Part shown: positions 8,588 through 19,056 of the stretch, piece after piece
Numbering within the stretch: the first letter of the stretch is position 1
Layout of the letters: every line of letters starts with the position of its first letter
From: Clostridioides difficile
GTDB lineage: Bacteria > Bacillota > Clostridia > Peptostreptococcales > Peptostreptococcaceae
Length of the DNA stretch: 64,000 nt
Direction: 5' to 3'
NCBI RefSeq assembly: GCF_001299635.1
Contig: NZ_JRHN01000028.1
Coordinates: forward strand, 50,406 to 114,405
Position numbers and translations under genes: made by a program
The notes under the pieces: model-generated
Databases searched by the model: none
The model's input: the letters and a program-made list of their open reading frames with translations, nothing else
What the model was told of the DNA's origin: nothing

Positions 8588-11500
8588 ATGATTAACAGAC
8601 TAAAGCCAAGAATATTAGGTATTAGTATCTTGTTTATTATTATAATTATTTTAACGGGTGGTGCTATTTTTAAGTTCAAGTTTAAATTAGATAATAAGTT
8701 AAAGGAAACCACACATACATATTTGTCCGAGTTTACAGAACATAATATAATTAATCTCAAGACAAAACTTAGTGGTCAATTTGACATGCTTGAATCTATT
8801 GCTAATTTTATTGGAAATTTGAACAATATAAATGATGAAATGGTAATTGATTTAATGGATTCTAGTGTAAATCGAAGTTCTTTAACTAGTATGACTGTTT
8901 CTAGATTGGATGGAAAAAGTTATTCTAATGATGGAATCATCAGTAATATTCAAGATAGAGATTACTTTAAAAAAGCTAAGAATGGGGAAAGGAATATATC
9001 AGAGCCTTTAAAATCTAGTATCGATAAAAAAGAAATAATAGTTTTATCAGCACCCATTTATAAAAGTGGGAAAATAGTGGGTGTTTTAAGTGGAATTTAT
9101 GATTCAACAAAGTTAAATGAATTATTAGGATTATCAGCATTTGATGAAAAGGCAGATGTTTTTGTTGCAAAAAAAAATGGAGATATAATTGCTCAAAGTA
9201 CAAATAGTAAAATGATATCCTGTATATTTAAACTTTTCAACAAAGATAATTGTAATGAAGTAGATTGTATAAAAACCATAAAAGAAAATATGAAAAATGA
9301 TAAATCGGGATATTCTAATTATAATTTAGATAATGAGAAATTTATGCTAAATTATCGACCACTTGGGATTAATGATTGGTATGTTTTTTCTGTTGTACCA
9401 AATGAAATAGTGTCTATTCAGTCAGAAAATATATCTTATGATGTATATATATTCGCATTGGAAATACTACTAGTTATATTGATTTTCATAGTATACATAG
9501 CCTACATTATAAATAATAATACTAGGGTCATTATAAACGAAAAAGAAAAGTTTAAAGCACTTACAGATAATATACTAGGAGGTGTTAAAAACTGTCTGAA
9601 AGATGAAGATATGACTATGTCATATGTAAGTCAAGGGTTTCTAGAACTTACAGGTTACTCTGATGAAGATTTAAATAGAATATTTAAAAATAAATTTAAA
9701 GATATGATTTACAAAGAAGATATAGACAAGTTTAATCGTACTATCCTAAATCAGTTAGAAAAACAAGATAAAATTGAAGTTGAATATAGAATTGTAAAAA
9801 AAGATGGAAGTATAATTTGGATTTTAGAGAGAAGTAAATCTATAAAGGATAACAAAGGAAATGAGTGTATTCAGGGAGTTTTAACTGATATAACAGAACT
9901 TAAAAAGACACAAGAAGAGCTAAATTCAAAACGATTTGAAATAGAAGCTATTAATAATAATATTGTTGGTGGTATAGTTATAACTGAGATAAATGATGAT
10001 TTTGACAGTATATATTTAAATGAAGGATATTTAAATATGATTGGATATACACGTAAACAACTGAAAGACGAACTAAATAATAAGTTAATAAAACTGATTT
10101 TTAAAGATGATAGAAGAGGACTTATTGATAGTATTAATGAACAACTCAAAATAAGTGATACATTTGCGAGTGAACAAAGAATAGAGAAAAGGGATGGAAC
10201 TATTATATGGATTTTATTAAAAGGTAGAAAAATAGTTTATGAAGATGGGAAATCTGTATTGTGTAGTGTTATTGTAGATATTACTTCTGCTAAACTATTA
10301 GAACAACAGCTTAAAAAAAGTGAAGAACGTCATGAGATTATTATAAAACAGACTCAAAATATCATAGTAGAATGGGATATAGAAAAAGACAAAATGAACA
10401 TTTCTCCAAACTGGTATAATAAGTTTGGCTATGACCCTATAACTGAAAATGCAACAAAAAATCTAATTAAATCAGTAGATATATATCAGGATGATATGGA
10501 TAAATTTATTTCATTAATTAAACTTACTTCAGAAGGTAGTGAATATGAAGAGTGTGAAATTAGACTTAGAATTAGGGATACTACTTATGCCTGGTTTAGC
10601 ATAAAGGCAACAACACTTTTTGATGATAATGGAATGCCTTATAAGGTTGTAGGGAGTTTGACTGATATTGATGAGGTAAAGCGAGAAGCTGAAAAATTGA
10701 AAGAAAGGGCAGAAAAAGACCCTTTGACAGACTTATATAATAAAAAAGCATCTCAATCGCTTATAGAAGAGTACATAACATTAGATAAAAAAAGAAAAGG
10801 TGCTTTAATGATTATTGATATTGATGATTTTAAAGGAATAAATGACAATTTAGGGCATTTATATGGGGATGCTGTGTTAAGTGAAATTGCAAGTGATTTA
10901 ATTAATTTATTTAGGGCATCTGATATAGTAGGAAGAATTGGTGGAGACGAGTTTATTGTTTTTATGAAAGACGTTTCTGAAATAAGAGATATTATAAATA
11001 AAGCTGAAGAATTGGTTAAAGCCTTTGAAAGGTCTTTTGTAGGGGCAGGAAACAATTATAAGATATCCTTAAGTGTAGGGATTGCTAGATTTCCACAAGA
11101 TGGTCTGGATTATATGCAGTTATTTAGACGTGCAGACATAGCTCTTTATTCAGCTAAAGGAAAAGGTAAAAATTGTTATACATTATATGATAAAAGAATT
11201 GATAGAGCACAATATATAACTAATACAAGAAATACGTATGAAAATGTCAATATAGATAGGACTTTTAAAGAACATATAACAAACTATATATTTGATATAC
11301 TATATGAATCAAACGATATAGAAATGGCAGTAAACTTAATTCTAGATATTGTAGGTAGGCATTTTAATGTAAGTCGTGTCTATATATTTGAAAACTCAGA
11401 TGATAATTTAGCTTGTAAGAATACATTTGAATGGTGCAATGAGGGGATAAGTTCAGAAATTGATAATCTTAAAAATATTTATTATGATGATTTAGGCAAT

Positions 11501-12130
11501 TATCTTTTAAACTTTAATGCAGATGGATTATTTTATTGTAATGATATTGATAGTTTGGGTAGTGATGAGAAAAAAATACTTAAGCCACAAGATATACGTT
11601 CAATATTACAATGCAAAATTTTGGAGGGTGATGAATTTAGAGGTTTTGTAGGTTTTGATGAATGTTCATATAATCGTATGTGGACTAGTGATGAAGTAAA
11701 TACACTAACCTTTATATCTAAAACACTTAGTATGTTTTTATTAAAAATGCGTATACAAAACAAGCTAGAAGAGTCTTTAAAGATTCAAAAGTCTGTAATG
11801 GACAATATGGATATATGGGCGTATGTTGTTGATAGAAATACTTATGAATTGTTATTTATAAATAAAAAAATGCTTGAGTCAGCACCAAATACTCATATAG
11901 GGGATTTATGTTATAAGGCAATCTTAAACAATCAAAACAAACCTTGTAAAAAATGTCCTATGAGGCATTTAAAAGATAGCAGTGATACTTGTAAATCATT
12001 TATGCGTAATAAAAAATTTGATATAAATGCAAATATAACTACAACTACTCTGAAATGGTTTGATGGCAAAGATGCATGCTTAATATTTGGGAATGAAGTA
12101 AGTAGTTTTGAGCCTGAAGAAAATGTTTAA
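8588..12130 (+). CDS. Membrane multi-PAS diguanylate cyclase with GAF domain
   Basis: A sensor of about 1180 residues that should make c-di-GMP. Reading order: a transmembrane segment (about 10-30), an extracytoplasmic Cache-like sensor (about 35-285), a second membrane segment (about 290-312), three PAS/PAC modules (about 325-705, each with a DGS/DGT-type PAC), and a GGDEF domain with an intact RIGGDEF signature at residues 785-789 and an RxxD inhibitory site (RASD, 776-779) at the correct spacing. A GAF-like domain (about 930-1075) and a C-terminal PAS-like domain with cysteines (KPCKKCPM) follow. No EAL domain is seen. The ATG at 8588 is chosen over GTG 8582 because GAGGA (8576-8580) is correctly spaced from it. 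The ligand is unknown. A terminator follows. Confidence 0.88.
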   Translation: MINRLKPRILGISILFIIIIILTGGAIFKFKFKLDNKLKETTHTYLSEFTEHNIINLKTKLSGQFDMLESIANFIGNLNNINDEMVIDLMDSSVNRSSLTSMTVSRLDGKSYSNDGIISNIQDRDYFKKAKNGERNISEPLKSSIDKKEIIVLSAPIYKSGKIVGVLSGIYDSTKLNELLGLSAFDEKADVFVAKKNGDIIAQSTNSKMISCIFKLFNKDNCNEVDCIKTIKENMKNDKSGYSNYNLDNEKFMLNYRPLGINDWYVFSVVPNEIVSIQSENISYDVYIFALEILLVILIFIVYIAYIINNNTRVIINEKEKFKALTDNILGGVKNCLKDEDMTMSYVSQGFLELTGYSDEDLNRIFKNKFKDMIYKEDIDKFNRTILNQLEKQDKIEVEYRIVKKDGSIIWILERSKSIKDNKGNECIQGVLTDITELKKTQEELNSKRFEIEAINNNIVGGIVITEINDDFDSIYLNEGYLNMIGYTRKQLKDELNNKLIKLIFKDDRRGLIDSINEQLKISDTFASEQRIEKRDGTIIWILLKGRKIVYEDGKSVLCSVIVDITSAKLLEQQLKKSEERHEIIIKQTQNIIVEWDIEKDKMNISPNWYNKFGYDPITENATKNLIKSVDIYQDDMDKFISLIKLTSEGSEYEECEIRLRIRDTTYAWFSIKATTLFDDNGMPYKVVGSLTDIDEVKREAEKLKERAEKDPLTDLYNKKASQSLIEEYITLDKKRKGALMIIDIDDFKGINDNLGHLYGDAVLSEIASDLINLFRASDIVGRIGGDEFIVFMKDVSEIRDIINKAEELVKAFERSFVGAGNNYKISLSVGIARFPQDGLDYMQLFRRADIALYSAKGKGKNCYTLYDKRIDRAQYITNTRNTYENVNIDRTFKEHITNYIFDILYESNDIEMAVNLILDIVGRHFNVSRVYIFENSDDNLACKNTFEWCNEGISSEIDNLKNIYYDDLGNYLLNFNADGLFYCNDIDSLGSDEKKILKPQDIRSILQCKILEGDEFRGFVGFDECSYNRMWTSDEVNTLTFISKTLSMFLLKMRIQNKLEESLKIQKSVMDNMDIWAYVVDRNTYELLFINKKMLESAPNTHIGDLCYKAILNNQNKPCKKCPMRHLKDSSDTCKSFMRNKKFDINANITTTTLKWFDGKDACLIFGNEVSSFEPEENV

Positions 12131-12149
12131 AATATAGTATTATGAATTT

Positions 12150-12228
12150 ACTTAAAATCACAATTTAAATTTATTAGACTTAAAATGTCTATATAAATTA
12201 TTTAAGTTGTGGTTTTAAGTATTTTTTG
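12150..12228 (+). terminator. Rho-independent terminator after the diguanylate cyclase gene
   Basis: A 21-bp stem (12150-12170 with 12200-12220, two G-T pairs) is followed by ATTTTTTG. Confidence 0.85.
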
Positions 12229-12313
12229 TGATATAATTAAGCGTTAAGAACAAAATAAAAAGATACTTTTGTATGAAAAATATTTGTTAAATATATATTG
12301 AGCAGGTGATAAT

Positions 12314-14248
12314 ATGGAAAATAAGTTTTTACCAATAAGTAAACAAGACATGATAGATAGAGGATGGGAAGAATTAGATTTTGTTCTAGTTACAGGAGAC
12401 GCATATGTAGACCATCATAGTTTTGGGACAGCAATAATATCTAGGGTTTTAGAGAATGCTGGATATAAGGTTGGAATAATAGCACAACCAGATTGGAAGA
12501 CTACAGACGACTTTATGAGGTTAGGAAAGCCTAGACTTGGGTTCTTAGTTAATGCAGGAAATATGGATTCAATGGTTAACCATTATTCTGTTAGCAAAAA
12601 ACACAGAGATAAAGATATGTATTCTCCAGGTGGAAAAATGGGTTATAGACCAGATAGAGCGACTATAGTTTATTGCAATAAAATAAGAGAAGCATATAGC
12701 GATGTTGCAATAATCATAGGAGGGATTGAGGCCAGTTTAAGAAGATTTGCACACTATGATTATTGGAGTGATAAGGTTAGAAAATCTATGTTAATAGATA
12801 GTGGTGCTGATTTATTAGTTTATGGTATGAGTGAAAAGCAGATTGTAGAGGTGGCACATGCACTTAATGATGGATATGACCCAAAATATATTAGACATAT
12901 TGATGGGACATGTTATGTTGCAGACACTTTGGATGAAATATATGATAAATATATATTAATTCCATCATATAAAGAAATATGTGAAGACAAAATGAAATAT
13001 GTAGAGGCTTTTAAAATTCAATATGATGAGCAAGACCCATTTAGAGGAAATGTAATTGTTCAACCTCAAGGAAGTAAGTATTTAGTACAAAATAAGCCAG
13101 AAAAGCCTCTTAGCAGAGAAGAATTAGATGAAGTATATGGTTTACCATATCAAAAAACATACCATCCTGTATATGAAAAATTTGGTGGTATACCAGCGAT
13201 AGAAGAAGTTAAATTTAGTATAGTAAGCTCAAGAGGATGTTTTGGAAGTTGTTCATTTTGTGCAATAACATTTCATCAAGGGAGAGCAGTTCAAAGTAGA
13301 AGTGAAAAATCAATTATTGATGAAGCAATAGGAATAACAAATTTAGATGATTTTAAAGGATATATACATGATGTTGGGGGGCCAACAGCTAATTTTAGAA
13401 GGCCAGCATGTAATAAACAAATTACTAAAGGTGCTTGTAAAAATAGACAATGTCTATCACCATCACCATGTAAAAATTTAGATGCAGACCATAGTGAGTA
13501 TCTACATTTACTTAGAGCAGTAAGAAAATTACCTAAAATAAAAAAAGTATTTGTGCGTTCCGGTATCAGATATGATTATGTAATGGCAGATAAAAACAAT
13601 AAATTCCTTAGAGAATTGATAGAGCATCATGTAAGTGGTCAATTGAAGGTAGCACCAGAGCATATATCAGAAGAAGTTTTAAAATATATGCAAAAACCAG
13701 CAGGAAAAACTTATGATAAGTTTAGACAGAAGTTTTTTGCTATAAATGAAGAATTGGGTAAAAAGCAATATTTAATACCATACTTAATGTCTAGCCATCC
13801 TGGTTCAACATTAAATAGTGCTATAGAGTTAGCTGAGTATTTAAGGGATACTCATTATCAACCAGAGCAGGTTCAAGACTTTTATCCTACGCCTGGAACT
13901 CTATCTACGACAATGTTTTATACAGGTATAGACCCACTTACAATGCAGCCAGTTTATGTACCTAAAGCAAAACGTGACAAGGCAATGCAAAGGGCTTTAT
14001 TACAGTATAGAGCACCTAGAAATTATGAATTAGTATATTCTGCATTAGTAGAAGCTGGGAGAGAAGACTTAATTGGTTTTGGGCATAGATGTCTGATAAA
14101 GCCAAGAGATGAGAAGCCTTATTTTAATAGAAATAATTCTAAGAAAAATACATCTAAAGGTGTAAATAAAAATAAAAGAGCCAATACAAATAACAAAACT
14201 AATAAGAATCAACAAAAAAGTTCAACTAAGAAAAAGAAAAGATATTAG
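12314..14248 (+). CDS. YgiQ family radical SAM protein (UPF0313)
   Basis: A 644-residue radical-SAM protein of the YgiQ/UPF0313 family. The N-terminal portion has the family signature [17 protein letters not shown], followed by a cobalamin-binding-like region and [19 protein letters not shown]. The cluster motif CxxxCxxC is in [18 protein letters not shown] near residues 308-322, and further cysteines occur in [14 protein letters not shown]. The C-terminal 40 residues are a Lys/Asn-rich tail. The substrate of this family is not established. AGGTGAT precedes the ATG. It is flanked upstream by a terminator, so it has its own promoter. No terminator was seen before the ABC importer that follows. 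Confidence 0.9.
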   Translation: MENKFLPISKQDMIDRGWEELDFVLVTGDAYVDHHSFGTAIISRVLENAGYKVGIIAQPDWKTTDDFMRLGKPRLGFLVNAGNMDSMVNHYSVSKKHRDKDMYSPGGKMGYRPDRATIVYCNKIREAYSDVAIIIGGIEASLRRFAHYDYWSDKVRKSMLIDSGADLLVYGMSEKQIVEVAHALNDGYDPKYIRHIDGTCYVADTLDEIYDKYILIPSYKEICEDKMKYVEAFKIQYDEQDPFRGNVIVQPQGSKYLVQNKPEKPLSREELDEVYGLPYQKTYHPVYEKFGGIPAIEEVKFSIVSSRGCFGSCSFCAITFHQGRAVQSRSEKSIIDEAIGITNLDDFKGYIHDVGGPTANFRRPACNKQITKGACKNRQCLSPSPCKNLDADHSEYLHLLRAVRKLPKIKKVFVRSGIRYDYVMADKNNKFLRELIEHHVSGQLKVAPEHISEEVLKYMQKPAGKTYDKFRQKFFAINEELGKKQYLIPYLMSSHPGSTLNSAIELAEYLRDTHYQPEQVQDFYPTPGTLSTTMFYTGIDPLTMQPVYVPKAKRDKAMQRALLQYRAPRNYELVYSALVEAGREDLIGFGHRCLIKPRDEKPYFNRNNSKKNTSKGVNKNKRANTNNKTNKNQQKSSTKKKKRY

Positions 14249-14359
14249 AAGATAATATAAATAAAAAGATTTAAATAAGAAGGATAATTCGATAAATTAA
14301 CAGAAATTAATATAAATAAATATAATTATTTTATAAGATGTTAGCTTTGGGAGGAAAAG

Positions 14360-15355
14360 ATGAAAAAGTATATTTCTATAATATTATTAGTAGTATTCGG
14401 TGTGACTTTTTTGGTAGGATGTTCATCAGAGCAAAGTAAATCTCCAAAAAAAGAGTTATCAGTTGTTAAAGAAGTAAAAGTGGCTGTTCCAGATGGATTG
14501 CCAGCAGTAGCAATAGCTAAACTTGCAAATGAAAATCCAGAAATTAAAGAGGGATATGAAACAGAGTATAGTATTGAGAAGACACCAGAGGCAATCTCTA
14601 CGAGAGTGATGAAAAAAGATGTAGATATAGCTATAGTTCCATCAAATATGGCTGCAATAGCATATAATAAAACTTCATCATATAATATCGTTGGTACTGT
14701 AGGAATGGGTTCACTTTATTTAGTATCAACAGAAAATATAAAAGACTATTCTGATTTGCTTGGTAAAGAAGTTGGATGTACAGGTAAAGGGCTTACTCCA
14801 GATATAACTATGAAGAGTATTTTATTGCAAAAGGGTATAAGTTCTTCAGATATAAAGTTCAATTATGTGAATTCAGCAAGTGAATTAGTACCATTATTGG
14901 CTACTGGTAAAATTACAACAGGTATTGTTCCAGAACCTGCACTTAGTGCTTTGATGTCTAAAAATCCAGATATAAAAATCATAAAAAGTTTAAATGACTC
15001 GTGGAAGGAAATGAGCAGCTCAAAAGAGGGCTATCCACAATCTACATTAATTGTGAAATCTGAGTTCTTAAGAGATAATAAAGATTTTATTGATTCTTTT
15101 GTAGGTCAATTATCAAATAGTATAGATTGGGCAAATAAAAATCCTGAAGAATTAGGTGCATATTCTGAAAAAATAAAAATATCTACTGAATCAAAGATAA
15201 TAGGAAAAGCTCTTGAAAGAGCTAATTTAAAATATATTCCAGTTAAAGATATGCTTGAAGACTACAAAAACTACTATGATAAATTGGCTGATTTTGATGA
15301 TAAGACATTAGGAGGCAAAGTACCTGATGAAGCAATATACTCTGTTGAAAAATAA
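14360..15355 (+). CDS. ABC transporter substrate-binding lipoprotein, nitrate/sulfonate/taurine type
   Basis: A 331-residue lipoprotein with signal peptide and lipobox LVGC (lipidated Cys near residue 21), followed by a two-lobed periplasmic-binding fold of the NMT1/SsuA/TauA class. PDGLPAVAIAKLA, the segment DVDIAIVPSNMAAIAYN and GIVPEPALSALM are typical. It delivers a ligand to the permease and ATPase encoded immediately downstream. Candidate ligands for this class are alkanesulfonates, taurine, nitrate or thiamine precursors; the sequence does not decide, and no desulfonation or thiamine gene is adjacent. GGGAGG lies just before the ATG. Its last 29 bases overlap the permease gene. Confidence 0.85.
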   Translation: MKKYISIILLVVFGVTFLVGCSSEQSKSPKKELSVVKEVKVAVPDGLPAVAIAKLANENPEIKEGYETEYSIEKTPEAISTRVMKKDVDIAIVPSNMAAIAYNKTSSYNIVGTVGMGSLYLVSTENIKDYSDLLGKEVGCTGKGLTPDITMKSILLQKGISSSDIKFNYVNSASELVPLLATGKITTGIVPEPALSALMSKNPDIKIIKSLNDSWKEMSSSKEGYPQSTLIVKSEFLRDNKDFIDSFVGQLSNSIDWANKNPEELGAYSEKIKISTESKIIGKALERANLKYIPVKDMLEDYKNYYDKLADFDDKTLGGKVPDEAIYSVEK

Positions 15356-16112
15356 AAAAAATAAAGAACAATTTATAGATAAATTAGAGGTAACACTTTC
15401 TTGTGTTATCCTCTTATTTTTATGGCAAATTATTGCTTTGAAAATTGATAATGATATCTTTTTGCCAACAGTAGTTCAAGTATTTAATAGTATTAAAGAA
15501 ATCATACTTAATTCTAATTTCTATATAGACATACTTTATTCTATGGGAAGATGTTTTTTTAGTTTTTTATTTGCTGTGGTTTTTGCTATTATATTGTCAA
15601 TAATGTCCTATTTAAGTAGATTTTTTAGAAACTTATTAAAACCAATTAATGCGTTAGCACGTTCAATACCAACTATGATATTGGTAGTACTTGCACTTAT
15701 TTGGTTTGAAAAAGATAGCACGCCTTTTATAGTTGGATTTGCTATAGTTTTTCCTATATTATATGATAACGTTTTAGGTGCTATATTGAATATAGATAAG
15801 AATCTATTAGAAATGGCAAGTGTATATAAAATAAGATTTATAGATAAGGTACTAAAAATTTATTTGCCAGCTATAAAATTTCAAATTATATCTATACTAG
15901 TGTCAACATTTTCTTTGAGCTTGAAAGTTGCTATAGCAGGAGAGGTCTATAGTCAACCTACATATGGTATTGGAACTATGATACAGACTGAAAAAATTAA
16001 TTTTAATACATCTGGAATATTTGCATGGATAATTATCGTTCTATTAATTTCTGCCATTTTACAAATAACTCAAAAGTTTTTAGCAAGGAGAGCTTTTTTA
16101 TGGAAAAGATAA
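15327..16112 (+). CDS. ABC transporter permease, SsuC/TauC type
   Basis: A 261-residue inner-membrane permease with about six hydrophobic segments and the cytoplasmic coupling loop (EMASVYKIRFIDKVLKIYLP, about residues 160-180) of binding-protein-dependent transporters. The ATG at 15327 lies inside the end of the binding-protein gene and is supported by AGGAGG at 15310-15315, so translation is coupled. It overlaps the ATPase gene by 13 bases. Together the three genes form a complete importer. Confidence 0.88.
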   Translation: MKQYTLLKNKKNKEQFIDKLEVTLSCVILLFLWQIIALKIDNDIFLPTVVQVFNSIKEIILNSNFYIDILYSMGRCFFSFLFAVVFAIILSIMSYLSRFFRNLLKPINALARSIPTMILVVLALIWFEKDSTPFIVGFAIVFPILYDNVLGAILNIDKNLLEMASVYKIRFIDKVLKIYLPAIKFQIISILVSTFSLSLKVAIAGEVYSQPTYGIGTMIQTEKINFNTSGIFAWIIIVLLISAILQITQKFLARRAFLWKR

Positions 16113-16798
16113 AGTTGAGTATTGAAAATATAAATAAAAGGTATGACAATCGTATTATATTTGAAAATTTTAATATTGATTTTTATGTTAATGAGGTTAA
16201 CTGTATTCTTGGAAAATCTGGCTGTGGAAAAACTACACTTTTGAACATAATAAGTGGAATTATTAAAAATGATACTGACAATCTAAGTATCAAAGAAGAA
16301 TTGAATAGAGTAGAAAATAAATTAGAAGCTAGTTATATATTTCAAGATGATAGACTTATAGACTGGTTAACAGTAGAAGAAAATATAAAGATAGTCGTAA
16401 ATAGATACTATAATAAGGTTCAACTAAATAAAATTTGTGATGAGTATTTAGAATTAGTTGGAATTAGCGAATATAAAAAGTTCTATCCACAAATGCTTAG
16501 TGGTGGTCTTAGACAAAGAGTAAACATTGCCAGAGCGTTTATATACCCATCAAAAAATATTATAATGGATGAACCTTTTAAATCTATTGATGTAAAGAAT
16601 ACACAAATTATAATGGATAATTTTAAAAAGATACTAAAAAAAGAAAAGAGAACTGTATTATTTGTAACTCATAATATAGAGGAAGCATTATTTTTAGCAG
16701 ATAGAATATTCATTTTAGGAGATTCTCCAATTAGAATAAAAAAAATATTAAAAAATTCTAATGAATTGGAAAAAAATGAAGTCTTGAAGTTGATATAG
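16100..16798 (+). CDS. ABC transporter ATPase, SsuB/TauB type
   Basis: A 232-residue nucleotide-binding subunit with Walker A GKSGCGKTTL, Q-loop IFQDDRLIDWLTVEENI, signature LSGGLRQRVNIARAF, Walker B NIIMDEPFKSID and H-loop FVTHNIEEAL. It energises the adjacent permease. The ATG at 16100 is chosen because AAGGAG (16085-16090) precedes it; a longer frame from 16025 would encode an unrelated leader inside the permease gene. There is no obvious terminator in the 120 bases before the next gene. Confidence 0.9.
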   Translation: MEKIKLSIENINKRYDNRIIFENFNIDFYVNEVNCILGKSGCGKTTLLNIISGIIKNDTDNLSIKEELNRVENKLEASYIFQDDRLIDWLTVEENIKIVVNRYYNKVQLNKICDEYLELVGISEYKKFYPQMLSGGLRQRVNIARAFIYPSKNIIMDEPFKSIDVKNTQIIMDNFKKILKKEKRTVLFVTHNIEEALFLADRIFILGDSPIRIKKILKNSNELEKNEVLKLI

Positions 16799-16920
16799 AG
16801 TTATAATAATATTGTCATTTTAAAATATACTTATTTAAAATCTATAAGGCTGCGTTAAAATAGTACAGAATATTCGAAAAGATGTGTAATGTTCGTATTT
16901 TATAAAAGGGAAGTGAATGT

Positions 16921-17394
16921 ATGGTTAAGACTAATGCTATGAGAATATTAGATTCAAATAAGATTGATTATAAAGTAATGTCTTATGAAGTGAAAAGTGA
17001 ACATGTAGATGGTGTTGAGGTAGCACATGATATAGGAAGAGATGTAAATGAAGTGTATAAGACTCTAGTAACTCAAGGAGTTAGTAAGAATATATATGTA
17101 TATGTAATACCAGTACATGAAAATTTGGACCTAAAAAAGGCCGCAAAGGTAGCTAAAGAGAAAAGTGTGGAGATGATTCATGTAAAAGATATAAATAAGT
17201 TTACAGGATACATTAGAGGAGGATGTTCTCCTATAGGTATGAAAAAGCTTTATAGAACTTTTGTAAATGAAAGTGCAAAAAATCTGGAGACGATTATTGT
17301 GAGTGCAGGAAAAATAGGCTATCAAATAGAGCTGTCACCATTTGATTTACAAAAGCTTATACAGGTAGAATTTGTAGATGTAATAAAAAAATAA
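16921..17394 (+). CDS. ybaK: YbaK/EbsC-type Cys-tRNA(Pro) deacylase
   Basis: A 157-residue protein of the YbaK/EbsC family, which hydrolyses mischarged Cys-tRNA(Pro) made by prolyl-tRNA synthetase. Visible family features are the opening KTNAMRILDSNKIDYKV, the conserved lysine in EVYKTLVTQG and the C-terminal loop RGGCSPIGMKK. Length matches the stand-alone family. The gene stands alone between the ABC importer and the fumarase operon, with GGGAAGTG before its ATG. Substrate preference within the YbaK/ProX family cannot be read from sequence alone. Confidence 0.88.
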   Translation: MVKTNAMRILDSNKIDYKVMSYEVKSEHVDGVEVAHDIGRDVNEVYKTLVTQGVSKNIYVYVIPVHENLDLKKAAKVAKEKSVEMIHVKDINKFTGYIRGGCSPIGMKKLYRTFVNESAKNLETIIVSAGKIGYQIELSPFDLQKLIQVEFVDVIKK

Positions 17395-17589
17395 GCATTA
17401 CATATAAAATATAGAGATTATGTGCTTAATAATAGGATATATATTGTTTATAACATTAATAATAACTCTTAAATAAATATTCAGTTGCTTATATGTAATT
17501 ATACAAAAATATTGAGAAATTTTAAGAATAATGGTAAAGTGTAAATGTAATCACGAATATTTTTTATAAAGTAATGGAGGGATGTTCGA

Positions 17590-18429
17590 TTGAGGAAAAT
17601 AAAATCTGAACAAATTGTTGAACATGTAAAAAAACTTTGTATAGAAGCAAGTCTATATTTAGGAGAAGATGTTCTAAGTTGTATAAAAGAAAGAGCTAAA
17701 AGTGAAAAGAGTGAAGTTGGAAAAAATATATTAAATATATTAGTTGAAAATGCTGAAATAGCAAAAGAAAAAAATATACCAATATGCCAAGATACTGGTA
17801 TGGCTGTATTTTTTGTTGAATTAGGACAAGATGTTGTAATTGAAGGAGATACACTTACTGATGCTATAAATGAGGGAGTAAGACAGGGGTATGAAGAAGG
17901 ATACTTAAGAAAGTCTGTTGTAAGTCCTATTAGCAGAGTGAATACAAAAGATAATACACCAGCTATTATCCATTATGAGATGGTAAAGGGTGATAAGGTT
18001 AAAATAGAGTTTGCAGCTAAGGGATTTGGAAGTGAAAATATGAGCAAGATGAAAATGTTAAAACCTTCAGATGGTTTAGAAGGTATTAAAAAATTCATAA
18101 TAGATACAGTTTCAGAAGCTGGACCTAACCCATGTCCTCCTATGGTAATTGGAGTTGGTATAGGTGGAACTGTGGATAAATGTGCTCAAATAGCTAAAAA
18201 GGCACTTTTTAGAGAACTCGGAGAATTTAATAAAGATGAAAATATAGCTAAACTTGAGAGTGAATTATTAGCATCTATTAATAAGCTTGGTATAGGGCCT
18301 CAAGGATTGGGTGGAACTACAACAGCTTTAGGCTTAAATATAGAGACTTTTCCTACACATATAGCAGGTCTTCCTGTTGTTGTAAATATAAACTGCCATG
18401 CATCAAGACATAAGAAGGTAGTAATTTAG
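17590..18429 (+). CDS. fumA: Class I fumarate hydratase alpha subunit (TtdA/FumA N-terminal type)
   Basis: The alpha subunit of a two-component, oxygen-sensitive [4Fe-4S] fumarase (or L-tartrate dehydratase) has 279 residues. Cluster cysteines are visible in [23 protein letters not shown] and [12 protein letters not shown]. The start is a TTG at 17590, supported by GGAGGG at 17577-17582; no ATG with a ribosome site fits. The beta subunit starts 12 bases after the stop, and malic enzyme follows, which favours fumarate/malate over tartrate as substrate. The enzyme reversibly hydrates fumarate to malate in the cytoplasm. Confidence 0.9.
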   Translation: MRKIKSEQIVEHVKKLCIEASLYLGEDVLSCIKERAKSEKSEVGKNILNILVENAEIAKEKNIPICQDTGMAVFFVELGQDVVIEGDTLTDAINEGVRQGYEEGYLRKSVVSPISRVNTKDNTPAIIHYEMVKGDKVKIEFAAKGFGSENMSKMKMLKPSDGLEGIKKFIIDTVSEAGPNPCPPMVIGVGIGGTVDKCAQIAKKALFRELGEFNKDENIAKLESELLASINKLGIGPQGLGGTTTALGLNIETFPTHIAGLPVVVNINCHASRHKKVVI

Positions 18430-18441
18430 GAGGAAAATAAA

Positions 18442-18990
18442 ATGATAAAAATAACTACACCTGTAAGTGAAATTGATATAGCTAAATTAAATTGTGGAGA
18501 TACTATTAGTTTGAATGGTATACTTTATACAGCAAGAGATGCTGCTCATAAAAGACTGATAGATTGTATAAATAAAGGTGAGGAATTACCTTTTGATGTA
18601 TATGGTCAAGGAATATATTATGTAGGACCGACTCCTACAAAGCCAGGAGAAGTTATAGGAGCTGCTGGTCCAACAACTAGCTATAGAATGGATGATTTGA
18701 CTATACCTCTTTTAGAAAGAGGTCTTAGACTTATGATAGGTAAAGGAAAAAGAAGTGATGAAGTCATAGAAGGGATGCAAAAATATGGAGCAGTTTACCT
18801 TGCTGCAATAGGTGGAGCTGGGGCATATATTTCAAATTCAATAAAATCATGTGAAATTATTGCATATGAAGATTTAGGAGCGGAAGCTATAAGAAAGATT
18901 GTAGTAGAAGACCTTAAGCTTACAGTAGCTATAGATAGTTATGGAAATAATATATATGAGCAAGGTCGAGCACTTTATGAATGCAAATAA
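18442..18990 (+). CDS. fumB: Class I fumarate hydratase beta subunit (TtdB/FumA C-terminal type)
   Basis: The 182-residue partner of the preceding gene corresponds to the C-terminal domain of single-chain class I fumarases. Diagnostic segments are ARDAAHKRLIDCI, YVGPTPTKPGEVIGAAGPTT, a swivelling-domain glycine-rich loop AIGGAGAYI and AYEDLGAEAIRKI. The AGGAGG site follows directly after the alpha stop, so equal co-translation is likely. The protein should bind the alpha subunit to form an active alpha-beta enzyme. Confidence 0.9.
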   Translation: MIKITTPVSEIDIAKLNCGDTISLNGILYTARDAAHKRLIDCINKGEELPFDVYGQGIYYVGPTPTKPGEVIGAAGPTTSYRMDDLTIPLLERGLRLMIGKGKRSDEVIEGMQKYGAVYLAAIGGAGAYISNSIKSCEIIAYEDLGAEAIRKIVVEDLKLTVAIDSYGNNIYEQGRALYECK

Positions 18991-19056
18991 AGTTTATAAA
19001 TTTATATGAATATCAAGATTAAAAAATAGTTGTATATAATTTAAGGAGGAAAATAG

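Noticed and set aside
16025..16099. Extended N-terminus of the SsuB-like ATPase
   Set aside because: The extra 25 residues lie inside the permease gene and lack a ribosome site; the ATG at 16100 has AAGGAG in place.
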